From contig NZ_SRLE01000008.1 of NCBI RefSeq assembly GCF_004745945.1, positions 124,001 through 188,000 on the forward strand: a stretch of DNA of 64,000 bases. The letters run 5' to 3'. Below, piece by piece: positions 17,699 to 29,954 of this stretch. Made by a program: the position numbers and the translations under genes. Below the pieces are notes generated by a model. That model was not told the origin of the DNA. It made no database searches and worked only from the letters and a program-made list of their open reading frames with translations. Within the stretch, counting starts at the first letter, position 1, and each line of letters begins with the position of its first letter. The DNA comes from Mangrovimicrobium sediminis (GTDB taxonomy: Bacteria > Pseudomonadota > Gammaproteobacteria > Pseudomonadales > Halieaceae).

Positions 17699-19885
17699 TC
17701 AGTACAGGTCCTGTGGGTCCACGTCCAGAGACCACTTCAGGCCGCCGCGGGCGGGAATACTCGCAGCCACCTCGACCAGGGTGTGGGCGGCGCGGCGCGC
17801 CGCCGCGCGCGAAGTGCAATGCAGCAGCAACTGGCTGCGGAACAGGCCGGCGCGGCGCTGCATCGGGGCGGGCAGCGGCCCGATCACCTGCGTTCCGCCG
17901 AGCCTGCCCTGGGCCGCGCTGCGCAACTGGCGCAGGAACTCCTCGCCGGCGTCCGCATCGCGGCAATCGCTGCGCGCCAGCAGCAGGTAGCCATAGGGCG
18001 GCAGGCCGGTGGCCTCGCGCCGGGCCAGCATGGCGCGCGCCTGCTCGTGGTAGGGCTGGGCGAGCATCGCCTGCAGGGCCGGGTGCTGCGGATGGTGAGT
18101 CTGCAGCAGTACGCGGCCAGGGGTCGCCTCGCGGCCGGCGCGGCCCGCGACCTGGGTCAGCAGCTGCGCCGCGTGCTCCTCGCCGCGAAAGTCGGTGCTG
18201 AACAGCATGGCGTCCATATCGACGATGCCAACCAGGGTCAGCCCTGGGAAATGGTGGCCCTTGGTCAGCATTTGCGTGCCGAGCAGGATGCAGGGGTCGC
18301 CGCGGTTGACCTGGTCCACCAGCGCCTGCATGGCCTGGCGGCCCTGCATGGAGTCGCTGTCTACGCGGAACACCGGCCAGGCGGGAAAGCGCTGGCGCAA
18401 CACCTCCTCGCTCTGTTCGGTGCCCAGGCCGCGGGTCAGCAGTTGCTGACTGCGGCAGTCGGGGCACTCGCGGGGCAGCGGGCGGGCGGCGCCGCAGTGG
18501 TGACAGCGCAGGCGGCGGGCGCGGCGGTGCAGGGTCAGCCGTGCGTCGCAGGCGCTGCAGGTCGCGGTCCAGCCGCAGTCGTGGCACTGCACGGTGGGCG
18601 CGAAGCCGCGGCGGTTGAGGAATAGCAATACCTGCTCGTTGCGCCCCAGGGTTTCCTCGACGGCCTGCAGCAGGGTGTTGGACAGGCCCGCCTCCAGCGT
18701 CGCGTGGCGCACGTCGATAGCCTCGATGCGCGGCGGTTGGCCGCCGCCCGCGCGGCGGGTCAGGCGGTGGTGGCGGTAGCGCCCGGCGAGGGCGTTGTTG
18801 AGGGTCTCCAGGCAGGGTGTGGCGCTGCCCAGCAGGATCGGGCAGTTCTCGATCTGGGCACGTTTTACCGCGACGTCGCGGGCGTGGTAGCGAAAACCGT
18901 CCTGCTGTTTATAGGAAGCGTCGTGTTCCTCGTCGACCACGATCAGGCCGGGGCGTGCCAGCGGCGTGAACACCGCGGAGCGCGTGCCGATGACGATCTG
19001 CGCCAGCCCGCTGCGCGCCGCCTCCCAGGCGCGGGCGCGCTGTGCCTCGCCCAGGCCCGAGTGCAGCACGGCGAATTCGGCATCGAAACGCCGCTGGAAG
19101 CGCGACAGGGTCTGCGGGGTGAGGCCGATCTCCGGGATCAGCACCAGCGCCTGGCGCCCGGCTGCGACGCAGTCCTCGATCAGTTGCAGGTAGATCTCGG
19201 TCTTGCCGCTGCCGGTCACGCCCTCGACCAGGTGGCAGGCGAATTCCCGCGGCGCCTCGCGCAGGTCGGCGACCACCGCCTGCTGCTCGGCGGTGAGCGG
19301 CGGGTGGGACGCCGCGCTGAAGCCGCTGCTGACCAGCGGAATGTCGCAGCGTTCGGCGAGGCCCTTGTCCTCCAGCGCGCGCAGGATGCTGCGGCTTATA
19401 CCCTGCTCGGCGAATACGTCGGCGGCTACGGTATCCGCGCCCTGCAGGCAGGCCAGGGCCTTGGACTGCTTGGGCGAGCGCGCCAGGGCGCCAGCCGGCA
19501 GGCCCCGGCCGCGGGTGCTCAAGCGCCAGCCGGGCAGTGCCAGCGGGGCGTGGCCCCTGCCCTGGCGCAGCGCCACCGGGAAAGCCGCCTGGTAGACCTC
19601 ACCGGGTGGGTGCTGGTAGTAGTCCGCCGCCCAGCGGCACAGCTCGAGCAGCGTGTCGGGCAGCAGCGGCTGTAGGTCGATGGCGGCGCCGGCGCGCTTG
19701 AGTTGCCCGTCTGCCAGGTCGCTGTCCGCGACCACTTCCACCAGGCATGCGGTCACCTCGCGCGCGCCGAAGGGAACGCGCAGGCGGCAGCCCGGGCGCA
19801 GCGCCGCGGCGTCCACGCCCTCCGGCGGGAGGTAATCGAACAGGCTGTGTAGCGGTGTGGGCACGGCCACACGCAAAACGGACAT
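17699..19885 (-). CDS. priA: Primosomal replication restart helicase PriA
   Basis: A 728-residue superfamily 2 DNA helicase that reloads the replisome at stalled forks. The N-terminal 3'-end-binding domain begins VAVPTPLHSLFDYLPP. Walker A is GVTGSGKTEIYLQLI near residue 222, and the DEAH-type box is IVVDEEHDASYKQQ. The zinc region carries eight Cys in CHDCGWTATCSACD and CHHCGAARPLPRECPDC. Helicase motifs VDSDSMQG and LGTQMLTKGHHFPG follow. It is divergent from rpmE across 282 bases and heads the long minus-strand gene run. Confidence 0.98.
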   Translation of the reverse strand: MSVLRVAVPTPLHSLFDYLPPEGVDAAALRPGCRLRVPFGAREVTACLVEVVADSDLADGQLKRAGAAIDLQPLLPDTLLELCRWAADYYQHPPGEVYQAAFPVALRQGRGHAPLALPGWRLSTRGRGLPAGALARSPKQSKALACLQGADTVAADVFAEQGISRSILRALEDKGLAERCDIPLVSSGFSAASHPPLTAEQQAVVADLREAPREFACHLVEGVTGSGKTEIYLQLIEDCVAAGRQALVLIPEIGLTPQTLSRFQRRFDAEFAVLHSGLGEAQRARAWEAARSGLAQIVIGTRSAVFTPLARPGLIVVDEEHDASYKQQDGFRYHARDVAVKRAQIENCPILLGSATPCLETLNNALAGRYRHHRLTRRAGGGQPPRIEAIDVRHATLEAGLSNTLLQAVEETLGRNEQVLLFLNRRGFAPTVQCHDCGWTATCSACDARLTLHRRARRLRCHHCGAARPLPRECPDCRSQQLLTRGLGTEQSEEVLRQRFPAWPVFRVDSDSMQGRQAMQALVDQVNRGDPCILLGTQMLTKGHHFPGLTLVGIVDMDAMLFSTDFRGEEHAAQLLTQVAGRAGREATPGRVLLQTHHPQHPALQAMLAQPYHEQARAMLARREATGLPPYGYLLLARSDCRDADAGEEFLRQLRSAAQGRLGGTQVIGPLPAPMQRRAGLFRSQLLLHCTSRAAARRAAHTLVEVAASIPARGGLKWSLDVDPQDLY

Positions 19886-20023
19886 GGGTATTCCCGGCTG
19901 GTCTCGCGGCGAGGCGGGCAGTGTACCAACCTCGGCGGCGGCGCGGCCATGCCCGGGCGCGGGGCGGCAACAGGCGGGAGAAGGAGCGCAAGAAGGGGCG
20001 GGAGAATGCCGCCGATTTGCCCC

Positions 20024-20051
20024 TTGCCAAAGCCGCTGCGTCTGGTAAGAT
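20024..20051 (+). promoter_or_regulatory. Sigma-70-type promoter of rpmE
   Basis: A -35 box TTGCCA (20024-20029) and a -10 box TAAGAT (20046-20051) are separated by 16 bases. Transcription would begin near 20058 and leave a leader of about 110 nt before rpmE. In E. coli bL31 is known to repress its own mRNA through the leader; whether this leader does the same cannot be read here. Confidence 0.6.
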
Positions 20052-20167
20052 GCGCGCCTCTTTTTCTCCGGAGCCGGGGCGTTTGCCCGTGCCGGCCCGG
20101 TAACCTGGTGCGGTGCCCGGCAAGGGATCGGGTGGCGGCATCGATTGTATAGTCAGGAGCTTCAACC

Positions 20168-20383
20168 ATGAAAGCAGACATTCACCCCAAGTATGAGGCG
20201 GTGACCGCGACCTGCAGCTGCGGTAACACCATCCAGACGCGCTCTACCCTGTGCGAAGACCTTCACGTCGACGTCTGTTCCGCCTGCCACCCGTTCTTTA
20301 CCGGCAAGCAGAAGATCGTCGACTCCGGCGGCCGTGTCGATCGCTTCAAGCAGCGTTTCGGCAACCGCGGCAGCAAGCGCTGA
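20168..20383 (+). CDS. rpmE: Ribosomal protein bL31, zinc-binding form
   Basis: A 71-residue protein of the large ribosomal subunit. It begins [20 protein letters not shown] and retains all four zinc-ligand Cys (CSC, then the Cys of [10 protein letters not shown] and [10 protein letters not shown]). This is the zinc-replete (C+) form, not the Cys-less paralogue made in zinc starvation. AGGAG lies just ahead of the start. Its own promoter and an intrinsic terminator flank it, so it is a single-gene unit. Confidence 0.98.
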   Translation: MKADIHPKYEAVTATCSCGNTIQTRSTLCEDLHVDVCSACHPFFTGKQKIVDSGGRVDRFKQRFGNRGSKR

Positions 20384-20412
20384 GGCAGCAACTCGTCGCG
20401 TAGCGCGACCCG

Positions 20413-20447
20413 AAAGCGCCAGTTACCCTAGGTACTGGCGCTTTTTT
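20413..20447 (+). terminator. Intrinsic terminator after rpmE
   Basis: A strong hairpin: AAAGCGCCAGT at 20413-20423 pairs with ACTGGCGCTTT at 20434-20444, enclosing a short loop that can itself extend the stem (TACC with GGTA). A run of seven T follows from 20442. It sits 30 bases after the rpmE stop and upstream of the malic enzyme gene. Confidence 0.92.
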
Positions 20448-20564
20448 TATACCCGAGATTTGCCAGCTGCCACGCGGCGGCCGGCGCGCCGGGTGAACAA
20501 ATAACCTTGTTCGGGAATAGGCTTTTATTTATCCTCGAATACCTTTTTTCAGCGGTGCCTTTTT

Positions 20565-21812
<1,248 letters not shown>

Positions 21813-21823
21813 GGCCGGGCGCC

Positions 21824-24253
21824 TCAGAAAATATCCCGCACCAGGTCGTCGTCGCCCGGGCCGGCATCCTCGCCGTTCTCGGCGGCGGCCCGCGGTACAT
21901 ACTCCTCGCGGAAATACTCGAAGATCGCATCGCCCTGCCCCGGGCTGGCCAGTAGCCCGGTGGTGGGGTCGATGCGCACGGTGACCAGTCCCGGCGGGAT
22001 CGGCGGTTGCACGTCCGGGCTGTCGACCAGCGCCTCGCGCATGTAGTCGATCCAGATCGGCAGCGCCGCGGTGCCGCCGAATTCGCGGCGCCCCAGCGGC
22101 GTGTAGTTGTCGAAGCCCACCCAGGCGGTGGTGACCACGTCGCGGTTGAACCCGGAGAACCAGGCGTCCATCGGCCCGTTGGTGGTGCCGGTCTTGCCGG
22201 CGATGTCGCCGCGTTTCAGGACCAGCGCACGGGTTCCCGTGCCGCGCTTGATCACATCCTGCAGGATGCTGTTCATGATGAAAGCCACGCGCTCGTCCAT
22301 CACCCGCGGTGCGGCGGGCAGCGCCTCCCCGCGCGCGTTCTCCCGGGCGAGAATCTCTTCCATGCTCAGTTCTTCCTCCGCCGGTTCCGCCTCGGGCTGG
22401 CAGTCGCGGCATACGGTTGGCGGGCGCGCCTGGTAGACGACGTTGCCGTCGGCGTCCTCGATGCGGTCGATCAGGTACGGGTCCACCCGGTAGCCGCCGT
22501 TGGCGAGGATGGCGTAGCCGGTGACCACCTCCAGTGGCGTCATGGCGTGGGTGCCCAGGGCCAGGGAGAGGTCGGCCTGGATGTCGCTGGTATCGAAGCC
22601 GTACCGGTCCAATGCCTCGATCAGGCCGGGAATACCCAACTGCTGCAACAGGCGGATGGAGACCAGGTTGCGCGATTTGGTCAGCGCCCAGCGCAGCCGG
22701 GTCGGCCCGTAGAACTCGCCGCTGTCGTTCTCCGGCCGCCAGATATCCTCCAGCGAACTGTCGGCGAGCACGATGGGCGCATCGTTGACGATACTGGCAG
22801 CGGTGAAGCCGGCCTCCAGCGCCGCGCCGTACAGGAACGGCTTGAAGTTGGAACCCGGCTGGCGCATTGCCTGGGTGGCGCGATTGAACTTGCTCAACTC
22901 GAAGCCCATGCCGCCGACCACGCTGCGGATGGCGCCGTCGTCAGGGTCCAGCGACACCAGTGCGCCCTGCACTGCGGGCACCTGGGTGAGTTGCCACAGG
23001 CCCTCCTCGTTGCGCTTGAGGCGGATCAGGTCGCCGGGCCGGAACAGTTCCGCGGGACTCGCGGGAGGCCCGCCCTGGTAGTTCTCGCTGCGGTAGGGGC
23101 GCGCCTTGGACATGCCGTTCTCCCACAGCAGTTCGTCGTGCACGCCGTCATCGAGCAGCAGGTTGACGCGATCCTCGAGCACTTCGGTGACGACTGCCGG
23201 CATCTCGCCGATGATCACCGGGATATCCGCCAGACGCTCTGCCCAGTAGGCCTCGGGACTCTCCTCCAGCGACGGCGGCAGCGGCCAGCGCTGTTCCGGC
23301 CCGCGGTAACCGTGGCGCCGGTCGTAGGTGCGCAGCCCGTCCACCAGCGCCGCGCGCGCCACCTGCTGCAGGTTTGAACTGATCGTGGTGTACACGCTGT
23401 AGCCGTCGTTGTAGGCGGCCAGGCCATAGCGGTCGAGCATGCGCTGGCGCGCCATTTCGGCAGCGTAGTGCGCGTCGAAGTTGATCTGCGCGCCGTGCAG
23501 TTCGGCGGTTACCGGTGCCGCTGCCGCCGCGCTTGCCTGTTGCGCGGTGATGTAGCCGAGGTCGCGCATGCGGCGCAGGATCCAGTCGCGCCGCTCGCGT
23601 CCGGCCTCGGGGCCGCTGACCGGGTTATTGCGCGAGGGCGCCTTGGGAATGCCGGCGAGCATGGCGTGTTGCGCCAGGCTGAGTTCGCCGATCGGTTTGC
23701 CGTAGTACACCTCGGAGGCCGCTTCGAAGCCATAGGCGCGGTGGCCGAGGAAAACACGGTTGACGTAGAGCTCGAAGATCTCCTGCTTGCTCAGGCGCCG
23801 CTCGATCTCGATAGCCAGCAGGATCTCGTTGAACTTGCGCATGAAGGTTCTCTCCAGGGAGAGAAAGTAGTTGCGCGCCACCTGCATGGTCAGGGTGCTG
23901 CCGCCGGAGCCCTTTTCCCCGGTGACCAGCAGTTCGGAGACCGCGCGCGCCAGGCCCATCAGGTCGATGCCGCTGTGGTGGAAAAAGTTGTCGTCTTCGG
24001 CCGCGAGCAGCGCATCGACAAACTGCGGGGGAATGTCCGCGAAGTTGAGCGGGCTGCGTTTTTGCTCGCCGAACTGGCCGATCAAATCGCCGTCGCGGGT
24101 GTACACGCGCATCGGTGTTTGCAGCCTTACATCGCGCAAAGTTTCGACGTCAGGGAGGTTCGGCGCGAGGTATAAATACACGCCTGCAAGCAGCCAGAGA
24201 CCGCCAAAGACACCCAAAACAGTCAAACGAATGAGAAAGTGGAGAAACGTCAT
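21824..24253 (-). CDS. mrcA: Penicillin-binding protein 1A
   Basis: An 809-residue bifunctional peptidoglycan synthase. A membrane anchor covers residues 5-28. The glycosyltransferase domain carries [19 protein letters not shown] with the catalytic Glu and [15 protein letters not shown]. The transpeptidase has its nucleophile Ser in [17 protein letters not shown], the SxN motif in [11 protein letters not shown] and [16 protein letters not shown]. An OB-like insertion between them is typical of PBP1A. The start at 24253 puts the anchor at the N terminus; the 18 extra codons upstream are not family-like. It is divergent from pilM, an order conserved in Pseudomonas. Confidence 0.97.
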   Translation of the reverse strand: MTFLHFLIRLTVLGVFGGLWLLAGVYLYLAPNLPDVETLRDVRLQTPMRVYTRDGDLIGQFGEQKRSPLNFADIPPQFVDALLAAEDDNFFHHSGIDLMGLARAVSELLVTGEKGSGGSTLTMQVARNYFLSLERTFMRKFNEILLAIEIERRLSKQEIFELYVNRVFLGHRAYGFEAASEVYYGKPIGELSLAQHAMLAGIPKAPSRNNPVSGPEAGRERRDWILRRMRDLGYITAQQASAAAAAPVTAELHGAQINFDAHYAAEMARQRMLDRYGLAAYNDGYSVYTTISSNLQQVARAALVDGLRTYDRRHGYRGPEQRWPLPPSLEESPEAYWAERLADIPVIIGEMPAVVTEVLEDRVNLLLDDGVHDELLWENGMSKARPYRSENYQGGPPASPAELFRPGDLIRLKRNEEGLWQLTQVPAVQGALVSLDPDDGAIRSVVGGMGFELSKFNRATQAMRQPGSNFKPFLYGAALEAGFTAASIVNDAPIVLADSSLEDIWRPENDSGEFYGPTRLRWALTKSRNLVSIRLLQQLGIPGLIEALDRYGFDTSDIQADLSLALGTHAMTPLEVVTGYAILANGGYRVDPYLIDRIEDADGNVVYQARPPTVCRDCQPEAEPAEEELSMEEILARENARGEALPAAPRVMDERVAFIMNSILQDVIKRGTGTRALVLKRGDIAGKTGTTNGPMDAWFSGFNRDVVTTAWVGFDNYTPLGRREFGGTAALPIWIDYMREALVDSPDVQPPIPPGLVTVRIDPTTGLLASPGQGDAIFEYFREEYVPRAAAENGEDAGPGDDDLVRDIF

Positions 24254-24265
24254 GAATTCTCTTGA

Positions 24266-24293
24266 TATAACAGTGCCCTGAGTTACTGTTATA
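24266..24293. promoter_or_regulatory. Perfect inverted repeat in the mrcA-pilM divergent region
   Basis: TATAACAGT at 24266-24274 and ACTGTTATA at 24285-24293 are exact inverted copies with ten bases between. The dyad begins 13 bases from the mrcA start codon. It could be an operator or, in the mrcA mRNA leader, a hairpin near the ribosome site. The surrounding 174-base gap is AT-rich. Confidence 0.5.
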
Positions 24294-24337
24294 GCGGGAC
24301 GGGGCATGTGTTTGGTAATTATATGCCTTTTTTGCTT

Positions 24338-24365
24338 TTGGATATATTTACCGCTGTGTTATAAG
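24338..24365 (+). promoter_or_regulatory. Possible promoter of the pilMNOPQ operon
   Basis: A -35-like TTGGAT (24338-24343) and a -10-like TATAAG (24360-24365) are 16 bases apart, about 60 bases before the pilM start. The region is AT-rich, so chance matches are easier here. Confidence 0.4.
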
Positions 24366-24418
24366 TGCTAATTAATGTATCGGTGCATAAAAATATCCTA
24401 AGTTAGTGATACAGATAG

Positions 24419-25491
<1,073 letters not shown>

Positions 25492-25492
<1 letters not shown>

Positions 25493-26061
25493 TGGCGCAG
25501 ATCAACCTACTACCGTGGCGCGAAGAGCGGCGGCAGGAACTGAAACGCCAGTTCCTGGTAGTCCTGGTGATGGTCGCGCTGCTTGGCGCCGGCCTGGTGT
25601 TGCTCGGGGACCGTGTCGTCAACGGGCAGATCAATTACCAGAAGTCGCGCAACAGCTACCTGTCAGACAACATCAGCGAGCTCGACAAGCAGGTCAAGGA
25701 GATCAAACAACTCCAGCGGCGCCGCGAGCAGTTGATCGAGCGTATGCGTGTCATCCAGGAGCTGCAGGGCAACCGTCCGATTATCGTGCGCATCATGGAC
25801 CAGGTCGTGCGTACCGTACCCGACGGTGTGTTCTACAAGAGCGTGAAATCCAAGGGGCAGAAAATTTCCATCGACGGCATTGCGGAGTCGAACAACCGCG
25901 TGTCCAGTTTGATGCGCCGTCTCGATGCTTCCGATTGGCTGGGCTCACCCAATCTCGACAAAGTGACGGCAGCGCCGAATTATGGCGACCAGGCGACGAC
26001 CTTCAACCTCACGGTGAAGATCGAGCTGCCCAAGTCCGAGAAAGAGAAGAAGGAGCAGTGA
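25492..26061 (+). CDS. pilN: Type IV pilus assembly protein PilN
   Basis: A 189-residue bitopic inner-membrane protein. The cytoplasmic N terminus MAQINLLPWREERRQELK carries the conserved INLLPWR motif that docks into PilM. One membrane helix follows (FLVVLVMVALLGAGLVLLG), then a coiled coil and a ferredoxin-like periplasmic domain. Its ATG overlaps the pilM stop. With PilO it forms heterodimers linking PilM to the secretin through PilP. Confidence 0.96.
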
Positions 26062-26064
26062 GCC

Positions 26065-26679
26065 ATGGCGTTTGAAGATACCCTGCGCTCTCTGCGCGAA
26101 TTTGATCCCGGCGATCTCACCGCGGACAACATCGGCTCCTGGCCGATGGCGGTCAAGGTCATCATCTGGGTAATGCTACTGGTGCTCGTGGTTGCCGGCG
26201 GCTACTACTGGCACATCAAGGAACTCCAGGTACAGCTGTCGCGCGAAGAGGCCAAGGAAGTCAAGTTGAAGAAGGACTTCGAGCAGAAAGCCTTCCAGGC
26301 GGCCAACCTCGAAGCCTATCGCCAGCAGCTCAAGGAAATGGAAGAAACCTTTGGCGCCCTGGTCAGCCAGCTGCCCAGCGATACCGAAGTGCCCGGGCTG
26401 CTGGAAGACATCACCAACAAGGGTCTGCTGAACGGCCTGAAGATCGACGCCATCGACCTGTTGTCCGAGCGCCGTCGCGAGTTCTACGTGGAACTGCCGA
26501 TCTCGATTACCGCGACCGGCTCGTATCACGACCTCGGTGCGTTCGTCAGCAGCATGGCTGCGCTACCGCGTATCGTCACCCTTCACGACTTCGAGATCTC
26601 GGCGTCCAAGGGCAACGCGAACATGCTGCGCATGCACATCGTTGCCAAGACTTACCGGTACCGGGATGACGAGAGGTGA
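26065..26679 (+). CDS. pilO: Type IV pilus assembly protein PilO
   Basis: A 204-residue inner-membrane protein. It has a cytoplasmic segment (FDPGDLTADNIGSWPMAVK), a membrane helix (VIIWVMLLVLVVAGGYYW) near residues 33-50, a coiled coil (residues 55-100) and a C-terminal ferredoxin-like domain. LLSERRREFYVELPISITATG is characteristic. It follows pilN after three bases and partners it in the periplasm. Confidence 0.96.
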   Translation: MAFEDTLRSLREFDPGDLTADNIGSWPMAVKVIIWVMLLVLVVAGGYYWHIKELQVQLSREEAKEVKLKKDFEQKAFQAANLEAYRQQLKEMEETFGALVSQLPSDTEVPGLLEDITNKGLLNGLKIDAIDLLSERRREFYVELPISITATGSYHDLGAFVSSMAALPRIVTLHDFEISASKGNANMLRMHIVAKTYRYRDDER

Positions 26680-26681
26680 TT

Positions 26682-27209
26682 ATGCGCGTGAATAGCAGAC
26701 TACTCGCTCTCGCCCTTCCGCTGCTGCTTTCGGCCTGTGGTGGAAAGGGTTTTGGCGACCTCGATCAGTTCATGGCAGAGAAGCGCAGCCGCCCGGGTGG
26801 CATCATTGCGCCGATCCCGACCTTCAAGGCATACGAGGCGTTCGCCTATTCGGCGACGACCTGGCGCAGCCCCTTCGAGCGTCCTATCGAGGTTCGCGAG
26901 ATTGCCCAGCTGCAGGCGGTGAGCGCCATCAAGCCAGATCCCAACCGACCCAAGGAGTTCCTCGAGCAGTACACGCTCGACTCCCTGCGCATGGTGGGGA
27001 CCCTGGAGCGGGAGGGCACCTTGTGGTCGCTGATTCGCGATCCGGACGGCGGCGTGCACCGGGTGACCCTGGGCAACTATCTGGGACGCCACCACGGCAA
27101 GATCGTGGAATCGGGCGAGACCTACGTGGCTGTCGTGGAAATCGTCAGCGATGGCAGCAAGGACGGCTGGGTTGAGCGTCCGCGCACCGTAAAGTTATCC
27201 GGCTTGTAA
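26682..27209 (+). CDS. pilP: Type IV pilus assembly lipoprotein PilP
   Basis: A 175-residue lipoprotein. The signal MRVNSRLLALALPLLLSAC ends in a lipobox with the lipidated Cys at residue 19. The mature part has the disordered linker with PTFKAYEAFAYSATTWRSPFE and a C-terminal beta-sandwich domain (DSLRMVGTLEREG, then GNYLGRHHGKIVE) that binds the PilQ N-terminal region. The ATG at 26682 has GAGAGG five bases ahead; a GTG two codons earlier is less likely. Confidence 0.96.
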   Translation: MRVNSRLLALALPLLLSACGGKGFGDLDQFMAEKRSRPGGIIAPIPTFKAYEAFAYSATTWRSPFERPIEVREIAQLQAVSAIKPDPNRPKEFLEQYTLDSLRMVGTLEREGTLWSLIRDPDGGVHRVTLGNYLGRHHGKIVESGETYVAVVEIVSDGSKDGWVERPRTVKLSGL

Positions 27210-27222
27210 GCCGAGGCCATGG

Positions 27223-29379
27223 GTGAAAGCCATGTCAAATAGAAAACAACGTTTGGGGACAAAGGCCGTGGGGAAAGGATCAATTCAGGTGCCGGCGTGG
27301 TTACGCCTGGCCGCCGGCGTCGTGCTCAGCGCGGGGGCGCTGACCGTTCAAGCGGCAACCATTACCGATATTGGGTTCAGTTCGCGGCCGAACAGCAAGT
27401 TCGAAGTGCGACTCGATTTCGACGAGCCGCCACCCGAGATGCAGGCCTACACCATCGAGAAGCCGGCGCGCATCGCCGTCGACTTCCCGGGTGCCAAGAG
27501 CGGCCTGGACCAGAAGCGCTACTCCCTGCCCTACGGCAACGCCACCGGCGTGGTCGTACTGGAATCGGGCGATCGTACGCGCATGGTCATCAACATGGTC
27601 AAACTGGTTCCCTACGAGACCCGTGTGGACGGCAACAGCTTGTTCCTGATTGTCGGCCAGGACTCCGGCGACTACGTCAAGCCCACCACGGACCCCAATC
27701 GCCTGCCCAGCAAGGTGGAGGAAGTCGCTTCGGTAGAATCGGAGATCCAGGACCTCCAGTTCCAGCGCACCGCCGAGGGCGAAGGCCGCCTGACCTTGCA
27801 GTTGAGCAATCCTTCGGTCGACGTCAACGTCTTCAGCGAGGCCGGTGATATCAAGGTACAGTTTCTCGAGACAACAGTGCCCGAGCGCCTGATGCGCCGC
27901 TATGACGTCACCGATTTCGCCACGCCGGTAAACAGCGTCGACGTGAACACCACCCAGCGCGGTGCCACCCTGACCCTGAAAACCAAGGGTGATTTCGATT
28001 ACCTGGCCTACCAGACCGACAACGAATACGTGCTCAGCATCAAGCCGCTGTCACCGCGTGAACTGGAAGAGCGGCGCAAGGAGTTCGCCTATGTCGGCGA
28101 CCGCATTTCGCTCAACTTCCAGGACATCGAAGTGCGCGCGGTACTGCAGTTGATCGCCGACTTCACCGAACTCAACCTGGTGGCCAGCGATACCGTGTCC
28201 GGCCGCATCACCCTGCGTCTGCAGAATGTTCCCTGGGACCAGGCTCTGGAGCTGGTACTGAAAACCAAGGGCCTGGACAAGCGCCAGGTGGGCAACGTGT
28301 TGATGGTTGCCCCGGCGGCGGAGATCGCCGAGCGCGAGCGCCAGGAAATCGAGGCTAACAAGCAGATCGCCGAACTGGCGCCGCTGCAGTCCGAATTCGT
28401 GCGCATCCGCTACGCCAGCGCCAACCAGGTCGTCAAGCTGTTCAATGCGGGCTCCGAGGAGGGCGGCAAGCTGATCTCCTCCCGCGGTTCGGTGGTTGTC
28501 GACAGCCGCACCAACTCGCTTATCATCACTGACACGGCGGCTAAACTGGCCGAGATTCGCGAACTCATCGAGCGCGTGGATATCCCGGTGCGCCAGGTGA
28601 TGATCGAGTCGCGCATCGTCATCGCCAACTCCGACCTGACCCACAACCTGGGTATCGAGTGGGGTGGCGGTTATGTGAATCCCAGCGATAACAACGTACT
28701 GTCGGTTTCCGGCGACGCGGCCAACGTTATCGGCCTGAACAACGCCCTGATCAACGGCAGCACTCCGGCGGTGAGCTACCCCGGCGCTCTGCTCGTCGAT
28801 CTCGGCGTTGCCAGTAACAGCGGCTTTGCGGTGGGCTTTACCAACAGCGATCTGTTCCTCACCGCGGAACTGTCTGCGCTGGAAGCCGCGGGTCAGGGCG
28901 AGGTGGTATCCCAGCCCAAGGTGATCACCGGCGACAAGCAGAAGGCCAACATCAAGTCCGGTAGCGAAATTCCCTACCAGCAGGCCTCTGCCTCCGGCGC
29001 GACCTCGGTGTCCTTCAAGGAAGCGGTACTGGAACTGGATGTGACCCCGAGCATCACGCCGGACGATCGCATCATGCTGCAGCTGGTCATCAAGCAGGAT
29101 TCAGTTGGCGACCTGGTTCCCAGTGGTTCCCTCGGCGGCTTCATCCCGTCGATCGACACCACCGAGCTCAACACCCAGGTGCTGGTCGGCAATGGCGAGA
29201 CCGTGGTACTCGGCGGCGTATTCCGCACCGAAGACCTCGAAACCGTCAACAAGGTCCCGTTCTTTGGCGACATCCCCTACGTGGGCGCCTTCTTCCGCAG
29301 CGAGACCCGCTCCAAGACCAAGACCGAGACTCTGATCTTCATCACGCCGCGCATCCTTGCCGATACGCTGCTTGACTGA
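27223..29379 (+). CDS. pilQ: Type IV pilus secretin PilQ
   Basis: A 718-residue outer-membrane secretin through which the pilus exits. A long signal peptide (hydrophobic core around residues 26-44) precedes two AMIN domains (about 45-150 and 170-270) that bind peptidoglycan. N0 and N1 domains follow, with [18 protein letters not shown] near residue 290. The secretin domain ends in [18 protein letters not shown], the family signature. Translation can start at GTG 27223 or ATG 27232; neither changes the mature protein. Its stop overlaps the aroK ATG. Confidence 0.97.
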   Translation: MKAMSNRKQRLGTKAVGKGSIQVPAWLRLAAGVVLSAGALTVQAATITDIGFSSRPNSKFEVRLDFDEPPPEMQAYTIEKPARIAVDFPGAKSGLDQKRYSLPYGNATGVVVLESGDRTRMVINMVKLVPYETRVDGNSLFLIVGQDSGDYVKPTTDPNRLPSKVEEVASVESEIQDLQFQRTAEGEGRLTLQLSNPSVDVNVFSEAGDIKVQFLETTVPERLMRRYDVTDFATPVNSVDVNTTQRGATLTLKTKGDFDYLAYQTDNEYVLSIKPLSPRELEERRKEFAYVGDRISLNFQDIEVRAVLQLIADFTELNLVASDTVSGRITLRLQNVPWDQALELVLKTKGLDKRQVGNVLMVAPAAEIAERERQEIEANKQIAELAPLQSEFVRIRYASANQVVKLFNAGSEEGGKLISSRGSVVVDSRTNSLIITDTAAKLAEIRELIERVDIPVRQVMIESRIVIANSDLTHNLGIEWGGGYVNPSDNNVLSVSGDAANVIGLNNALINGSTPAVSYPGALLVDLGVASNSGFAVGFTNSDLFLTAELSALEAAGQGEVVSQPKVITGDKQKANIKSGSEIPYQQASASGATSVSFKEAVLELDVTPSITPDDRIMLQLVIKQDSVGDLVPSGSLGGFIPSIDTTELNTQVLVGNGETVVLGGVFRTEDLETVNKVPFFGDIPYVGAFFRSETRSKTKTETLIFITPRILADTLLD

Positions 29380-29894
29380 TGCCATCGCCACAACGCGTCT
29401 TTCTTGTCGGCCCCATGGGGGCCGGCAAGAGCACCATTGGCAAGTACCTCGCTGAGCAACTCAAACTCGAGTTCGCCGACACCGATACCGAAATCGAGGC
29501 GCGCACCGGCGCCGACATCCCCTGGATCTTCGACGTCGAGGGCGAGGCCGGCTTTCGCGAGCGCGAGCGCCAGGTCGTTGAGGAGCTGACCACCTGGGAC
29601 GGTATTGTCCTCGCCACCGGCGGCGGTGTGGTGCTGGCGCCGGAGAATCGCCGCGCGCTGGGCGGTCGCGGTCATGTCGTTTACCTCTACGCCAGTGTCG
29701 ACGAGCAGGTTCGGCGCACCCGCCGCGACCGCAAGCGTCCGCTGCTCCAGGGCGTCGACCCGGAGAAGACCCTGCGTGAATTGATGCAGGTGCGTGACCC
29801 GCTCTACCGCGAGATCGCGGACACCGTCATCGACACCGATGGCTGCAGTCCACGTGTCGTGGCCCAGCGCCTGGTGCAGGAACTCAACCCGTAA
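29379..29894 (+). CDS. aroK: Shikimate kinase
   Basis: A 171-residue nucleoside-monophosphate-kinase-like enzyme phosphorylating shikimate. Walker A is [18 protein letters not shown]. The shikimate site shows [23 protein letters not shown], then ATGGGVVL, and the LID contains [11 protein letters not shown]. Length is standard. The ATG overlaps the pilQ stop, and aroB follows; pilQ-aroK-aroB linkage is conserved across gammaproteobacteria. Confidence 0.97.
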   Translation: MPSPQRVFLVGPMGAGKSTIGKYLAEQLKLEFADTDTEIEARTGADIPWIFDVEGEAGFRERERQVVEELTTWDGIVLATGGGVVLAPENRRALGGRGHVVYLYASVDEQVRRTRRDRKRPLLQGVDPEKTLRELMQVRDPLYREIADTVIDTDGCSPRVVAQRLVQELNP

Positions 29895-29922
29895 AGACAG
29901 CCCCCGCGGCAGTCAGTATGAT
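29894..29922 (+). promoter_or_regulatory. Possible internal promoter ahead of aroB
   Basis: AAGACA (29894-29899) and TATGAT (29917-29922) are 17 bases apart in the short gap between aroK and aroB. The -35 match is only four of six. Confidence 0.3.
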
Positions 29923-29954
29923 AGGCGGCCCGTCGAGGATCCGAGGAGTCCGCC